From the NCBI GenBank assembly GCA_037576215.1, contig JBANDB010000003.1, positions 124,001-188,000 of the forward strand: DNA of 64,000 nucleotides. Direction: 5' to 3'. The number at the start of each line of letters is the position of its first letter. Position 1 is the first letter of the stretch. Source of the DNA: Armillaria gallica. Taxonomy: Eukaryota; Basidiomycota; Agaricomycetes; Agaricales; Physalacriaceae. The notes under the pieces were generated by a model, which was not told where the DNA came from, did not search any database, and worked only from the letters and a program-made list of their open reading frames with translations. Shown here one piece after another: positions 35,461 through 47,842 of the stretch. The translations under genes and the position numbers were made by a program.

Positions 35461-36009
35461 TTGTCGCAATATCTGAACCCATCACTACGGCTGCCAGAGG
35501 AGAATCAGGCAACTACGAGGGAGGCTGATGTCCTCGCAGTCAGTTATCAAGGACGAAGGGACAGAGATATGAAAGGTACGTTAAGTATTTTTACTATCAC
35601 ACTTGTAGCTTACCGCTGTTGCTCAAAAGATGGCAGCAACCTTCGTGAATCCATGCGGGCTGGCAGTGTCCTCGTCAACGCTGGCTTGGATCGGTTCAAT
35701 ATTGAGGTGATTCCATAGTAGGGACCAGGTTCTCTATGATGGATAATGTGCTAACACGGACGAATACAAAGGGAGCGGGTTGACCCCCAGACACTTGGAG
35801 GTCTTTGGAGCAAGGTGCAAGCATTGAGAGGCGGAGTGATTTACGACGCTCTGTGTGGTGTTGACTGTGATGCAAGACGAAGAGCAGACGAAATTGATGA
35901 CGCATCTGAAGAGGGTAGACGCATCTACAAAATGACGCTGGGACGAAAAAGACGGTTTGATGCCGCGAGGAGATCACTTATGTTCAAGGCACCGTACGAT
36001 ATCATATAA
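35461..36009 (+). CDS. Unrecognised spliced gene, 3' exons
   Basis: An exon ending about 35575 (…RRDRDMK) is followed by a short intron (GTACGT...TTGTAG, about 34 bp). The next exon is about 35610-35706 (RCCSKDGSN...NAGLDRFNIE), then a gap to about 35780. A last exon to TAA at 36009 is basic, with CGVDCDARRRADEIDD and GRKRRFDAARRS. The exon frames are plausible, but the exact third junction is not settled and the 5' end is unknown. I do not recognise the protein. Confidence 0.35.
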
Positions 36010-39000
36010 TGCCGACTCTTTATCTCTTTACCTTCCTGGCTCGTAATCCCGACCCTGACCTTCAAAAAGGACAGAGGTACAATGCAACGAAACGGCGGAG
36101 ACGACGCCCAAGAAAATTATCGGCAGGGCTGTAAAAATGCAGTTCTTCCAAGATATTCCTTTGTTCACTTGTCTCCCGCGATTTTCACCCACGAGCACCT
36201 TCCGCAAAACGTGCCTCGAGGTCAAACTCATCAATCCCTGGCTCTATTCTTCGTTGGTTAGAATCCTTGTCGTGGACACCGAATTCGGGTTCGACGAGAA
36301 TAGCAGTTGTGGAGAGATGAATGAGTGCAGTAAAACTCTCGACGGCGTACAGGAAGCAGTACTCGGATCCTTTCCGAATCTAGAGGGCTTTACTGCTGGT
36401 GCTGGATGGAGAGAATTCCATCTCAGAGGACGTCGTTCGAGAGTAATCCTACCGAGGAAACCTAGCAGGACCTGGATGCTACACTGCTTGAATTAAAATT
36501 CACTTCCCCGTTTTGTCACGGCTTGTCTAACTCGAATAATATGCATACGTGTTACCATACACGCATAGACGTCGGAATATTCGCGTTCGTTCAGCACAGA
36601 GGGATGCATGTCGACTATCAGGCTGTTCGCTAGGTCCAATTTGGTAGCAAGAGGACGCGTGTCGAAAGTGTTATCGGGGACAGATGGAGAATTGGTAGTG
36701 GTGTCCACAGCGTCAGTAGAGTATGTATCTTCATGTAGACGATAGTGAGCTTCCAGAACATTTCCGTTAGCGTCTTGTATTGCAAAATAAAGGGGAACCT
36801 ACAATGCCCACTACTACGAGCATATCAAATCACTATCGGGTGGTCCTTGGTCTGGAATTTGCCGGCTGTATAGGCGAGATGGACTCAATCACGGAGAAAA
36901 AATGTGGCAGTACTGACTTTGGTTGCCTGGTTTTATCCTAGTGAGACGCGAAATAGGAAGTTTGTGGTACACTGCCCACGTCGACATTTTCTTTGACTTT
37001 GGCCTAGACAGCAGGTGAGAAGCTGCGACAAGCTTAGTATTCTTCAGGACGCTGTCAGGCTGAGAGACGGCAGGATAAAGGGCAATGATCCCCATAAAAC
37101 TGGTACCACTCGATATCTCCTGGTCCCTACCAACGCGAACATTGGGACAAATATTGGGGATTATTGCACGACCTCCTGCACTACATCCCTGCTCTGAAGG
37201 CCGGGTGGGAAATAGTTGGGACAGGATAAATCTTCTTGAAACTTGTAAGATAAAGGGCGAGGGGGCCGATGACTGTTGATAATTATAAGCGAGAGAAATA
37301 CGTTCTTTCACTAGCGAGAGGCTTCCTATAGCGGTACGGGGTCTACTGACTGATAACTATTCATTCCATCCAAAGAAGTATCTCTGTTAGGCGTGTAGGC
37401 TTAAATGATCTTGAACGAAGCGTATAGGCGGAATCGGATTATCTCCCTAGCCTTGGCCATGAACATGATATGAAGTACTTCGACTGCTACATTCCTCTGC
37501 AGACATTTAATTAGTACTGATAGAGGATACGTGAAAACCTAATTAGCATAAGAGCCTGGGCACTCACCTGTATTATCTGCACAAGGTAGCTCAAAGGTAG
37601 CCGTATCTGGCATTCTGCGGAAGGCCTCCACAAAGAAATAACTGGCGCTTCAGGCATCAGCAAGAGGCACTTCTCTGAGCACGAATTCTTCTATAGATGC
37701 ATCTGTCCTATGAACTATTAGGGTGCTGTGTATAAGACTGAGATGTCTGAATAGCAAAGACTGAAAAGGCAGGCCGACCATTGTATTAGAGCCTAGAGAG
37801 TAGATTTTATTTGAGCAAGAAAGTTCCTCCTATCGAAAGACGTGTGCGGAACAAACGGAGACATACCAGAGATATGCGCTGGGTGAGTCGTGCTGCGATG
37901 GGCATTTACAGCCGAGTCAGGATCAGCTCTCAAATGACAACATACCTTCAGATAGACGGCCAAACAAAGGGGTCGGTACTATTCTTCCTAAAATCGCTTT
38001 TCATAGCATGGATATCAGGTGCTGTTTGCGAATTTAGACAGGGAAGGGCGTCTGATATGAAAGGAAAGTGCGAGGAGAGTGAGCAAGGGTGCCTCCGGGC
38101 CGGAGCCGCGCACGTGCTAGACGCGTCGGTGACTGTGACAGTAACACTCCGACTTGACTTTCCACTTGCCATCATGGCAATCATGGACGAGCTGTCAAGA
38201 GATACCCCTTCGATGAGCGCCCGTCCTTCAATGAACTCGCTGACCGGATAGACCGGGACATCCATCAACTTTGCGTCGTTTCCTAGCCTAAGGTACGCGG
38301 ACCCTGTCTCGCGACTTATGCGTGTCTCGGGATCGTGTAGGGAGCTGGAATATCTTATCTAAGCGTCGATTCTTGGGTGCTGCTATCGTGTTTGATCGCT
38401 TTCTGGAGGAAATCGCTCGGTATGTAGCTTATCACTTTCATGAGCTCTTTCATAACCCTAAGCAGGTGACATTGCTCTATGTTCGAGACTACCTTCTTAT
38501 CTGCCAAAAACCGCGCTACAAATAATCCGCCGACCACCACATCTCAGGATTCATGGATATTCCGTTAACAGAGGTTTTGCTTAGACCGCCGGAACGGAGT
38601 TATTGGAAGGACAAGGTGAAGATGTCGGATGGATGCGAGTGGAGAGGTAGTCACCCAATTGACAGTCAAGGCCAGGGGCTGCAATCACCTACAAAGATAC
38701 CAATGAGGACAAGAGCACCAGTTTGGAAACCCAGAAAGCTGGACGTGGACCTGCTCTTTACGAAGTTCCCATCGGAAGTCGACGCCTCCGACATTCACGT
38801 CAAGGTGGATGGCTGGATATGGAGGCAAACCCCGACGGGTAGGCCTACTCTTTTCTCTATTCTATCCGTGCTTACCATCATCGAAGATTCGAAATCAACA
38901 TTCAACGTTAACGTTCGTGAATCGATTAATCAGCGCTCAGCACAGCCGAAGACAAGATGACTCGGCAAAAGATCTTATTCTACATAGCATCTTCGGTCAC

Positions 39001-40100
39001 ATCCATAGGAACGACGAAAGAGGGGGAGCGTCTGTATCAAGAGATCAAGCCTCCGGAGGTACAGGCAAGAGCTCGAGATCCATGGATGGCTTTTGACGTT
39101 GGGCAGAAGGACCTCAGGATCTCGTTCCCTCGCTTCTCACGTAAGTCGTCTTCCTCTACGATATATCCTTTCCTGATGACCTTTCTATAGAAGCAGGCCT
39201 ATCGAGCCGAACTTCCGAGGGCTAAATTTGAACTATCAGACCTGCGCTTGAATCCAATTTGTCTGGAAAAAGTTCCAAGATCGCCTTGATACCAACTTCA
39301 GCTCATCTTTCCGGTACATATAGTCACATTGGGATGTGATTCCACGACTAATAGGAGGCGGCGCATCGTCGCCGACGCTCTAAGTCCTGCCTGGTAGACT
39401 CCAAGTCAGAAAGCCAAGCCGGTACATATTCGGCGCGTACTCAGGTATGCTCTGGTCCCTCTACTATGCTGCGGAGCTTACAGTTTAATAAAAGGTTTGA
39501 CCCTTCTTCGAATGCTTGCTGTGCACTCTGATCGATGATCTCACGTACTTTCCAACATTTTGCAGATGTATGTCATGCGGCTGCATTTTCTTCCCTTTCG
39601 TTCCAAAAGTTGTTTTCGATACATACACATCTTCCAATAAACACGACCGCTCGTTTCTTCATTGATTCCTTTTTGTATTGCAGGGAATAAGACTGATCCC
39701 GACGGTCGTAGGATGTAATCCTGAATGGAAACCACGCCAGTACCTCGATGCAGGATCGGATAATAACACGCTGATCCTTCGTGCTGCGCTATACCTGACA
39801 TTGACAGTGTCTTTCCGCCCAAGAATGCGTGGTAACGAGAAAGGTACTTAGTTGCAGTTAGAGACACTAATAGTTATCAGTGAGTAGCGAATAAGCGTAC
39901 TGTTTTACCCTCCGTTTCTTATCTTTTTTGGATAGAATATTAATATGGCGTCACTTTCTATGTGCCATATTCTCTCACACGGGGTGATCAGCACTAAGGT
40001 GGTTTACGGAGAACGATGGCTATACTAGCGAGAGCTTTGACCATTCCGAGCCAATTCTGACCGAGAGAGTTCCTCAATGTTATGATCGATAGTGAGCTCA
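36010..40100. other. Unrecognised low-content stretch
   Basis: Several frames of 100-146 codons are open (36137-36496 plus, 37311-36889 minus, 37811-38251 plus against 38268-37948 minus, 38553-38960 plus). A good intron shape sits at 39140-39190 (GTAAGTCG...CTATAG) downstream of the last one, so 38553-39250 could be a spliced plus-strand gene. None has a domain I know. Confidence 0.25.
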
Positions 40101-40907
40101 GTTTCGTCCCTTTTTATTCTGTTCCCATCTCTCTTTTCAGGCTGCATCATCACGCGAGGGGCATCATTGATGGTGTACGATAACGAGACGGTAGACAGCG
40201 ATCACCTTCCTTCCTTTTAAATTGGCTAAGGAAGAGTTTTCGCAGACCATTCTAATGTACGGAAGCGAGTCGTTCCCTCGGTACCTCCCTCAAACTTCCT
40301 TTGCGTAGTCAGGTTCTAGTTCTATCACACGGGGTTGGCTTATGTTTCCGGGACCATTTGAGGTGCGTACGCTGTCCTCTTACACACGCCTCGTTAACAA
40401 ATCTGTTAGTCTAGGACCAAGTATGTAATGAATGATGAGCCCGTCTTCTTAAAAAGATGTTCGGTCTCATGAGGTGCAGTATAAATCCTGCTATTTTTGA
40501 TCCGAGCGAGTTTAGCATGTTACACTCTCGGAATTTGAATGCTGTCGTGCTGATGGAGGCGTCGCCCATGAGAGTAATGAATATATGCGTCGAATAATTA
40601 TGTGATCTTGGTAGATATGGTCTGCCCTATGCGAAAGTAGTATAACTTGTGAGTCTTTCCGGAGATCCAGGTGTCTATCTCCCATATAAGGTTGGCTCAT
40701 TCAGATGTATATTGCTGCATTAAATGTTACCTCCTATCAGCGCTTATTTGGGCGGCTATCCGTCAACAGCGTGCTGATTCAAGCATGTTTTGATGGACCG
40801 AGCGCTAGTCCACATTCTTTGCTTCTGACCACGAGGACGACACAAGTCTGCCCCAAGGAAATCTCTTCGTGCAACCACAAGTTACTACAGCACTATGCCG
40901 ACGATGG
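40101..40907 (+). repeat. Segmental duplication upstream of HET3
   Basis: Diverged copy of 24.6-25.46 kb upstream of HET2, in the same orientation and ending at the start codon of the gene. Confidence 0.6.
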
Positions 40908-40915
40908 ACCATGGT

Positions 40916-41530
40916 TAGTGATTTACAGGGCCCGGCCTGGCCCGGCTTTGAGGGCTTGGGCTCGGCTTGGGCAGGCTCAGGCTTTCGAAATCACAAGCCC
41001 GAGCCTTGAGCCCAAGCCCGCTTGGGCTCGGGCCCGGCTCAGGCTCAGGCCAGGGCTTTGTAGGTGATATGAACTAAGGCTTGACTAGGGCTTCATTATG
41101 CATCAGAATGAGCAGAAGACAAGGTTATTAGCATACATAGATGTTGCATAAAATGAATACATGATGTAACATGCATATAGACCAGAAAGATGGACTCCGA
41201 GTACTATGTTACATAAATAGCTTGGCTTTCGAAGTGCCATGATGGTGGTGTCATCTCGTATTGCGCTGATATAAGAAGCATAGAAGCATAGGCAAGTCTG
41301 GAATATTGATCAGAGAGAGACAGCCTACTCTCTTCCTTGCATATCTACACAAAAAGCAAGGTATTTGAGATTTGAAAAGCCTGGGCTCAAGCCTCAGGCT
41401 CAGGCTTTGAAAAAATGAAGCCTGAGCCCGAGCCTTCATGAAGCCCTCCCCCAGGGCCCGGCTTTTCAGGGCCTGGCCCGGCTCAGCCTGGCTCGGCTTA
41501 GGGCTTCAGGCCGGGCCCTGTAAATCACTA
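40916..41530. repeat. hAT-type MITE (615 bp) inserted at the HET3 start codon
   Basis: Ends read inward TAGTGATTTACAGGGCCCGG on both strands, with 24 perfectly paired bases and the hAT-like TAGNG start. The 8 bp target duplication ACCATGGT is at 40908-40915 and 41531-41538. The inside is rich in GGGCTCGG/CCGAGCCC-like stretches near both ends and has no transposase, so it is non-autonomous. Confidence 0.85.
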
Positions 41531-41533
41531 ACC

Positions 41534-43438
41534 ATGGTATGTGTTGTTGCCTTTTTTTCGGCGATTTTTGCATTCATTCCCGCATAATTAGAGGAAAAAC
41601 CCATTGAGCGTTGGAAGCGACAGTGTCGGCGGAAGAAGATGTCTATGTCAAACTGGTGGCAGGAGCAGAAAACGTCTGCATCCAAATCGTTCACGTGTTC
41701 ACGAGTGACTTGGTGGTATGATAAAGGTAATGCTTCTGTCTGTGATACTGCTCCATAGCTAAATAAAGTAGTCAGAAAAATTCCTCCATTATATCACAAA
41801 CATCCTGATCTTCCAGAGGTCACACTCTCCGCCCTTGTTGAGACTGGCCACGTGGAGTCGACCATTCCGGTGTTGAATCAACGTTCCTACACTGGTAATA
41901 AACCAGTGATATCATCCGCTCTCGCCGACACTCCCTGCGCTGACCTCGGTATTGACGCAGTTTTGGACAAGCTCAATGCGACACTAGGCACATCTTATAC
42001 TCTGGGATCAAATTTTCATCATGTCTTGGGGATAGTAACACTACACTCGATTCTTGAGCCATACATTGCACAAAATGATGACTTTGGGACGGTTTACACT
42101 CATTTGCGGCCGTATTGGTATGACTATGATGTCGTCGCTATCAAACGTAAATTACGCACCCAGGAAGAGAAGGACAGGGAGATGCGGAGGGAGGTGCTTG
42201 TCCATGACAGGATTACCAGACGGTATGTGCCCCCTCGACGTGTGTGGGATTTGTGTGCCAATCGGGTTGTGCCATGCTGGGTTGAACCCAGAAAACCATG
42301 GGGTATATCACATGCATGGGTGGACGAGAAGGACCGCATAGACGTGATGACACCAATCAATGGATACGAATGGCCCGTTCCCATGCCGAAGGACGTCAAT
42401 CTTGATCTGATCCGCATCGAGATGTTGACCCTCGGAGCGGACTACGCATGGTTGGACATTCTGTGTTTGCGGCAGGAGGGTGGGAAGGGTGAACATCTGC
42501 GTGCAGAGGAGTGGAAGCTAGATGTTCCCACAATTGGGTGGGTGTATGAATGGGCTTGGCTGGTAGTATGCTACTTCAGCGGTTTGGGTCGGCCGCTGCA
42601 TTTGACATTGCATGACTTAGAGGGTGATCGGAGTTGGTTCCAACGTGCATGGACGCTGCAGGAGGCCACCGATGAGGCCATTATTGGTGGGGAAACAGGG
42701 GATGACATCATGGAATGGGAGGTTCGGAAGAAGTTTGATGAACAACTGGCACACTTGCAGGAGCTACGAGACCGGAACCTGACCCTTGAACTTGTGTTAG
42801 AGATGCAGAATTGGGTGTCAATAAAGTCTTTGGATAAAGTGGCAGGTTTAGCATACCTTCTTCGCTTAAAGTCAATCCCAATATACAACATGGAGGTGTC
42901 TGATGTTGATGCATGGGAAGCACTCATGGATGCTATGTCACCTGTGTGTTGGGCAGAGTTGTTCTTCTATTATCCTGAACCTGGGAAGGGAAACAAATAT
43001 TGGCGACCATCATGGCAGCAAATCATGACACTCAAACATTTTGTGGTGTATCCATGTTCATGGCCAGGATATGTTGAGCAGACAGAGAATACAGATGCAG
43101 ACTGGTATGAGGGTTTCTGTATTCATTTGGCAAATGTGCAGGGTTTAGCAGAGGGACAAAGGGACAAGAGTTGTCAACAAGGAGAGATGGTCATCAGGGA
43201 TGCTGCCAGGTCACTACACACATTGAAAATAGTGGCTGAACACACACAACCAATACCCAATGGATCATATACACTCATTGGCTGTGATGATGAAGCTGAT
43301 TTACCAGTTGATATATGGGTAGTCGGTCAGCTAAGAGAAGATGGGAAGTTTGAGAAATTATCAGTATTTAGGTCAGCAGATGAACAAGTGAGATTCAGGG
43401 ATCTCAGCCTTGAAAAGAGTAGAGTTTTTCTTTGTTGA
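41534..43438 (+). pseudogene. HET3: HET-domain gene with interrupted first exon
   Basis: Exon 1 starts at ATG 41534, the same position as in HET2, directly after the MITE. It reads MVCVVAFFSAIFAFIPA and then TAA, where HET2 continues LRLEQ. The intron is 41727-41771 (45 bp, same place and phase as in HET2). Exon 2 is open from 41772 to TGA 43438, with GISHAWVDE, DYAWLDILCLRQ and WFQRAWTLQE. A downstream ATG at 41852 gives 528 residues without the hydrophobic N-terminus. It could therefore still make a soluble HET protein, but the full-length form is broken. The arginine block FRRAW is FQRAW here. Confidence 0.8.
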
Positions 43439-45918
43439 ATTTATCAGGTTATAGGTTTGACACTTAGCATAAATCTTGATTATGGTCACTGGATTATGGT
43501 CAGATATATTGTCAAACAGTGGTAGAGAATTAAGATTAAATACTTGAGCACTACTGTGCAGGGTCAGGAACTCCAGCTACACATGGCACTTGGCCACTTC
43601 TGATTTGTAGTTCAATTTCATGCTTCTCCTGCAAATATTTTATGCTACATTGACATTGTATACTGTGGCTACAACAGGCAAGTAATTCAGTGTGCGGTGA
43701 TGAGCCTCCAGGCTCTGTACGCTCAGAATTCATAGATTTTACTTGCTAATTAATGTTATGGTCCCTTCAATGGACTTTCAGCAAACCAATGATTGCACAC
43801 ACACTGATACCACTTTTATCCTATGGCAACCACTTCTCACACGCTTTGTTATCCATCCCATCTTGCCACATATCATAATTGCTGTACTTCATCATGGCAA
43901 GGCACCTTCAATCGACAATCATCCCACTATGGAATTGATGCATCACTCAGAAGCATGTAGTTGACATGCTCATTGATCACTTAATGAAAATGACATGATT
44001 GACATGAGTACCCTCCCAGCTATGACAATTGCAGCTATGGCAACTACAGGTTGTGTTTACTAAGGCTGTTACTTTGCCAAGACCTTGAGAAAATGTTGCC
44101 CCACATGTACTCCTCAGTTCGACAACTATTGCCCAGTAATCTGCAGCTAAACAGCACCTAGCGATCTGAGCATCGCTCAACGACTCCATACGGGTCACAT
44201 CCATACACAGAAACATTGACAAGTTGCTGTTACTTCAGAAGCCAAAAGACCATATGTTGCCTATGATTTTTACAAAGCCAAGGCCTTACAGCCTTACTAA
44301 GTCTCTTATTAGTTACTCTATTTATAAATTTGTACTTGTAGTATAAAAACTAGCTAGAAAATGTAGTTAGAGGGCAGTTCATCTCTAGTTGACCCCAGAC
44401 TATGTCAATTATCATCACGCACTAGTCTATCGCCAATAAACCACATCTATTCACTGTTCTACAGCAATATACTGTTCACCACAGCATATTCTCAATTGCA
44501 CGTTGACTCTTGAGCTCACTAGAGTTATTCCACAGTTTTTAACTGTGAAGAGTCCTTTGCTACGCGCTCTTCGTTCTTAACACTATTGGTGCATGCTCAT
44601 ACTGTGCCAATACGTGATCGCTATGCCATACCTCACCCCTGTTATCTTTTATAGGCCATCATCATTTCACTTTCACACCATTGGAGTTTTTACAGTTTCC
44701 CTTTCACCATCGTTATTGTCACCCACTTGGGTAGTCTCTGAGCAGACTTAGGATCAGTTTCAGCCAGTTTTCATATAGTATCAGTCCCTTGAGTGGACTT
44801 GAAGGTTAGTTTGACATAAGATAGGATCATTTCAGTACCAGATTAGTTTCGACATCAACTCAGCACCATCACATTGTATAGGACCAGTATCATCACCAGT
44901 TTTCGTAGTTCAACATTTTCTCTTGACATTCCACTCCCAGCACTTCGTTCAATGTTTTCTCTCACCACATGTCATCTCCACCCACATTTTCTCATCACCT
45001 CACTCACTCATAGACTATTGTCGACTATTTAGTCTATCCTCCATCGTTCACCACACTTAGATTACTGTCGAGCAACATTTTCTAGTCTCGTCTTGCATTT
45101 TCTCATATAGATTCGTGGTATTCACATCATACCTGCTTCCATTCCCTCTCACTCTGAGAGAACCCTACCAGCTTAAAGCCATAGCATCTAGTACTTGACT
45201 ACCAAGCAGTACTACTTCGCAGACTTAAAGTCACAGTGTATTCTTGCATATAGAGGAATTGATTTACTGCACAGAGGTGCCCTGAACCCACTTGCACACA
45301 TGATCACCTTGATTGCCATGCCACTACATTAATTAACCAATCTCATTCTGAGTTGGTGTTGCCATTGCCATGGAAGTCTTAGGCCCATCAGAGGAGTACT
45401 GTACTATTACAACCATAAGTTCACCTAATGCCTAACAGCTGACCCTGAATTGAACTTATTTCATATCTTCTAATGCCTAATGAGGGGGTCTGAACTCACA
45501 TCCAATCAACTCAAAATAAGCTCAGATTAGCTCTGTAAATTAAAATTTCAGCCTGTAACTGCAATATTTTATCTAAAACTGACCTCTTATTAATAGTATT
45601 CTGCTTTAAAGATTTGCATCAATTATAAGCCTTATACAGGCCATGCTGCTGTGCCAGCTGAACTGAACTCATAAGTCCTAACACCTGACAATGATGTCTG
45701 AACTGACAATCTGATGAACTTCTGTCCTAACACCTAACATGGGCTGAACTTATGGTCAAAATAGTACAGTACAGTATTGAATGAATCATGAGCTTAATGA
45801 AGTGCTCTGATGCTGAAATGATCAGATTTGGTAAGCTTCTCAGCCCTACTAATGATGAAACTGCTGTTGCAGCTCTTGTCTCCATTCTTCAGTGCTGTAA
45901 CTTCATGCAGAGTACTGT
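43439..45918. other. CpG-poor stretch with LTR-like traces
   Basis: From 43697 about 35 bp match the first bases of the RTE-A LTR (TGATGAGCCTCCAGGCTCTG), after which similarity fades. A TATA-like GTATAAAAAC (about 44340) precedes text that loosely parallels the RTE-A LTR. This is probably an old LTR of a related family with unclear ends. No coding frame is supported. Confidence 0.4.
43697..43732 (+). repeat. Fragment matching the 5' end of the RTE-A LTR
   Basis: Begins TGATGAGCCTCCAGGCTCTG, identical to 6042-6061, then agrees only in part. Confidence 0.65.
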
Positions 45919-46363
45919 TGTTAGACCTGAACTCTGGTAATCCAAACAAGAGTAAACACCTGGCTGTCTCATGCTCAGACAATCACCAGATGAGTCTCCT
46001 ATGTGTTTGAATTGCGAAGAACAAGACTAAGTCTCAGTTCTGAGTGATGAGTGTTCATTGTGTAAAGTTTGGTAGGATTAAACTCTAGCTCAAAGCTGAG
46101 GAATATACAGCAAGAGCTATGCTACTTATATACTAAAGTTGACTGTTCTAATAATAAGTCTATAGTATTGTACCCTGCATGAAACAATGAAAACAATGGT
46201 GTAGGCGAGTGATGGTAGTGAGCCATAGTACCATTGCTGAAGTTGTTTGGTATAGTTTTGGTGACTGGTCTGGGTGCCTATAGATAAGATCAAGATAAGC
46301 TGAGTGCAGAAGATAAGACAGATGCTGAGGTGCTCAGATAAAGAAAATGGAAAAATTGTAACA
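45919..46363 (-). repeat. Decayed LTR of the RTE-B family (relic a)
   Basis: Aligns to the 423 bp LTR at 50440: TTAGACCTGAACTC, then GTAAAC, GGCTGTCTCATG and CAATCACC, ending TTGTAACA. It lacks most CpGs. Confidence 0.6.
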
Positions 46364-46364
46364 A

Positions 46365-46738
46365 CTGTATCATTTGATTCAATTTAAATGGCCTGTGACA
46401 TGTGATCTTCTGGGACTAGTTTAAATGACCAAATAGCCCTGCTGTGACAGGGTCATTCAGACAAAAATTGAATAACTGGTGATGTATTGAATGATTTTAT
46501 GTAAGAGTTGCAGATATATACAGCATAAGTTACTTATAAACTTGCCTGGAAACAAAACATTTATAAAATTTACCTACTTTTAAGTCAAATTTTGGATTAA
46601 ATAGGCTATTTCAACTTTTGTGACCTCAAGATCTTACCAAATACACTTAAGGTGATTTGTAACAGGGGGCCATTTTCTGAATACAGATGGCCTTTTCATG
46701 ACCTGCGACATTCAAATTAAATAAAATAGGATGGTACT
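46365..46738. repeat. Decayed copy of the 30.6 kb mariner-type MITE
   Basis: Left end CTGTATCATTTGATTCA and right end (inward) GTACCATCCTATTTTATT compare with CTGTACCATTTGAATCA of the intact copy; inner GTGACATG is shared. Length is close to 369 bp. It lies exactly between two LTR relics. Confidence 0.55.
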
Positions 46739-47188
46739 TGTTTAACCCAAACTCCAGTATTCCAAACCAGAATAAACAACAGCTATCTCATGTTCAGACA
46801 ATCACCAATGAGTCTCTTTATGTGTCTGGATTGTGAAGTCAGGACTAAGTCTTAGACCTAGGCAAGTGTTTGAGCAAAGGAGTAAGTTTGGTATAGATAA
46901 ACTTTAGCTTGAAGCTGAGGCTTCAGAGTATTACAGATCCTACTTAAATACTAATATGAAGAGTACTAAATATAAGTCTGTAGCTAGTCATTGCAAGGTG
47001 CCCATGTCTAGAATAATGAAAGCAAGGCCATAGGTGAATGAGCACTGTGAGTTGTAGCACAATTGCTGAGGTTATCTGGTAAGATCATGGTGACTGGCTC
47101 AAGCATTCATAGATAGAGACTAGAGTAAGTGCTAAAGATAAGATAGTTGCTGAGGTGCTTATGGATAGAAAATGAAAGATTCATAACA
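46739..47188 (-). repeat. Decayed LTR of the RTE-B family (relic b)
   Basis: Begins TTAACCCAAACTCCAG and ends TTCATAACA, as in the LTR at 61392-61814. The following CTCTCCTTCCTCTAG resembles the complement of the RTE-B polypurine tract, so this may be the 3' LTR of a lost minus-strand element. Confidence 0.55.
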
Positions 47189-47355
47189 GTACTCTCCTTC
47201 CTCTAGACTGCCATTTCCAATGATATTTCTGCCCCTATATCCTTCATTAAATTGCTTTGGGCATCTTTATCTCTCATGACCAAGATCAAAATCTTGAAAG
47301 AACCTTATTTTGGCTACCTCACCATAGAGATATTCACAATTGCCACTCACAGGTA

Positions 47356-47540
47356 CACTGCATGGAGAATTCAATATTTTAATCTAAGATATTTGGAAAT
47401 TTCCAATATTTTTTCAATAAACAAGAATATTGAAATAATATTCAAGATAATCTTTCAATATTCTAGCTTAGATGTTAGAAAAAATAAATAGTTATAAAAT
47501 TCAATATTTGAAGCTAAAATATTAGATTCTCTATGCAGTG
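47356..47540. repeat. MITE of 185 bp with CACTGCAT ends and TA flanks
   Basis: Ends CACTGCATGGAGAAT and ATTCTCTATGCAGTG; TA at 47354-47355 and 47541-47542. The inside is AT-rich with ATTCAATATT stretches. Confidence 0.7.
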
Positions 47541-47550
47541 TACCTGTGGT

Positions 47551-47804
47551 CCATTGTTATTTAAATAACTCATGATTTAAAAATGCAAAAAGAATGAAAA
47601 AAATAACTAACCTTCACTATTTTTTGAGCTCTATTCAATGGTGAATGTAGTTTTATATTTGACTGCAATTTAGAAATTATAAATGTTCTTGAAATATACA
47701 ACCTCATGTGTCATTGAATAGAGCTCAAAAAATAGTGAAGGTTAGTTATTTTTTAATTTTAATTTTTTGCATTTTTCAATCATGAGTTGTTTAAATAACA
47801 ATGG
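47551..47804. repeat. Near-perfect palindrome with about 90 bp arms
   Basis: The left arm from CCATTGTTATTTAAATAACT (47551) to about 47640 pairs with 47712-47804 (ending GTTTAAATAACAATGG). It includes the long block TTTTTTGAGCTCTATTCAATG on one arm and its complement on the other, with about 70 bp between the arms. Confidence 0.75.
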
Positions 47805-47842
47805 CAGCAGATACCCACAAGTGGCAATCATGAATATCTCTA

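Larger units (their letters stand above)
47325..47842. repeat. Outer inverted repeat of a nested palindrome cluster
   Basis: TAGAGATATTCACAATTGCC (from 47325) pairs with the complement of GGCAATCATGAATATCTCTA (ending 47842). Two further palindromes lie inside. Confidence 0.65.

Noticed and set aside
40916..41530. CRISPR-like or tandem repeat array, from repeated GGGCTCGG/CCGAGCC stretches
   Set aside because: There are no regular spacers. The stretches belong to the inverted arms of a hAT-type MITE with an 8 bp target duplication.
43697..45400. Complete second LTR of the RTE-A family
   Set aside because: Only about 35 bp at the start match well; the 3' end TCATCA could not be placed, so only a fragment is called.
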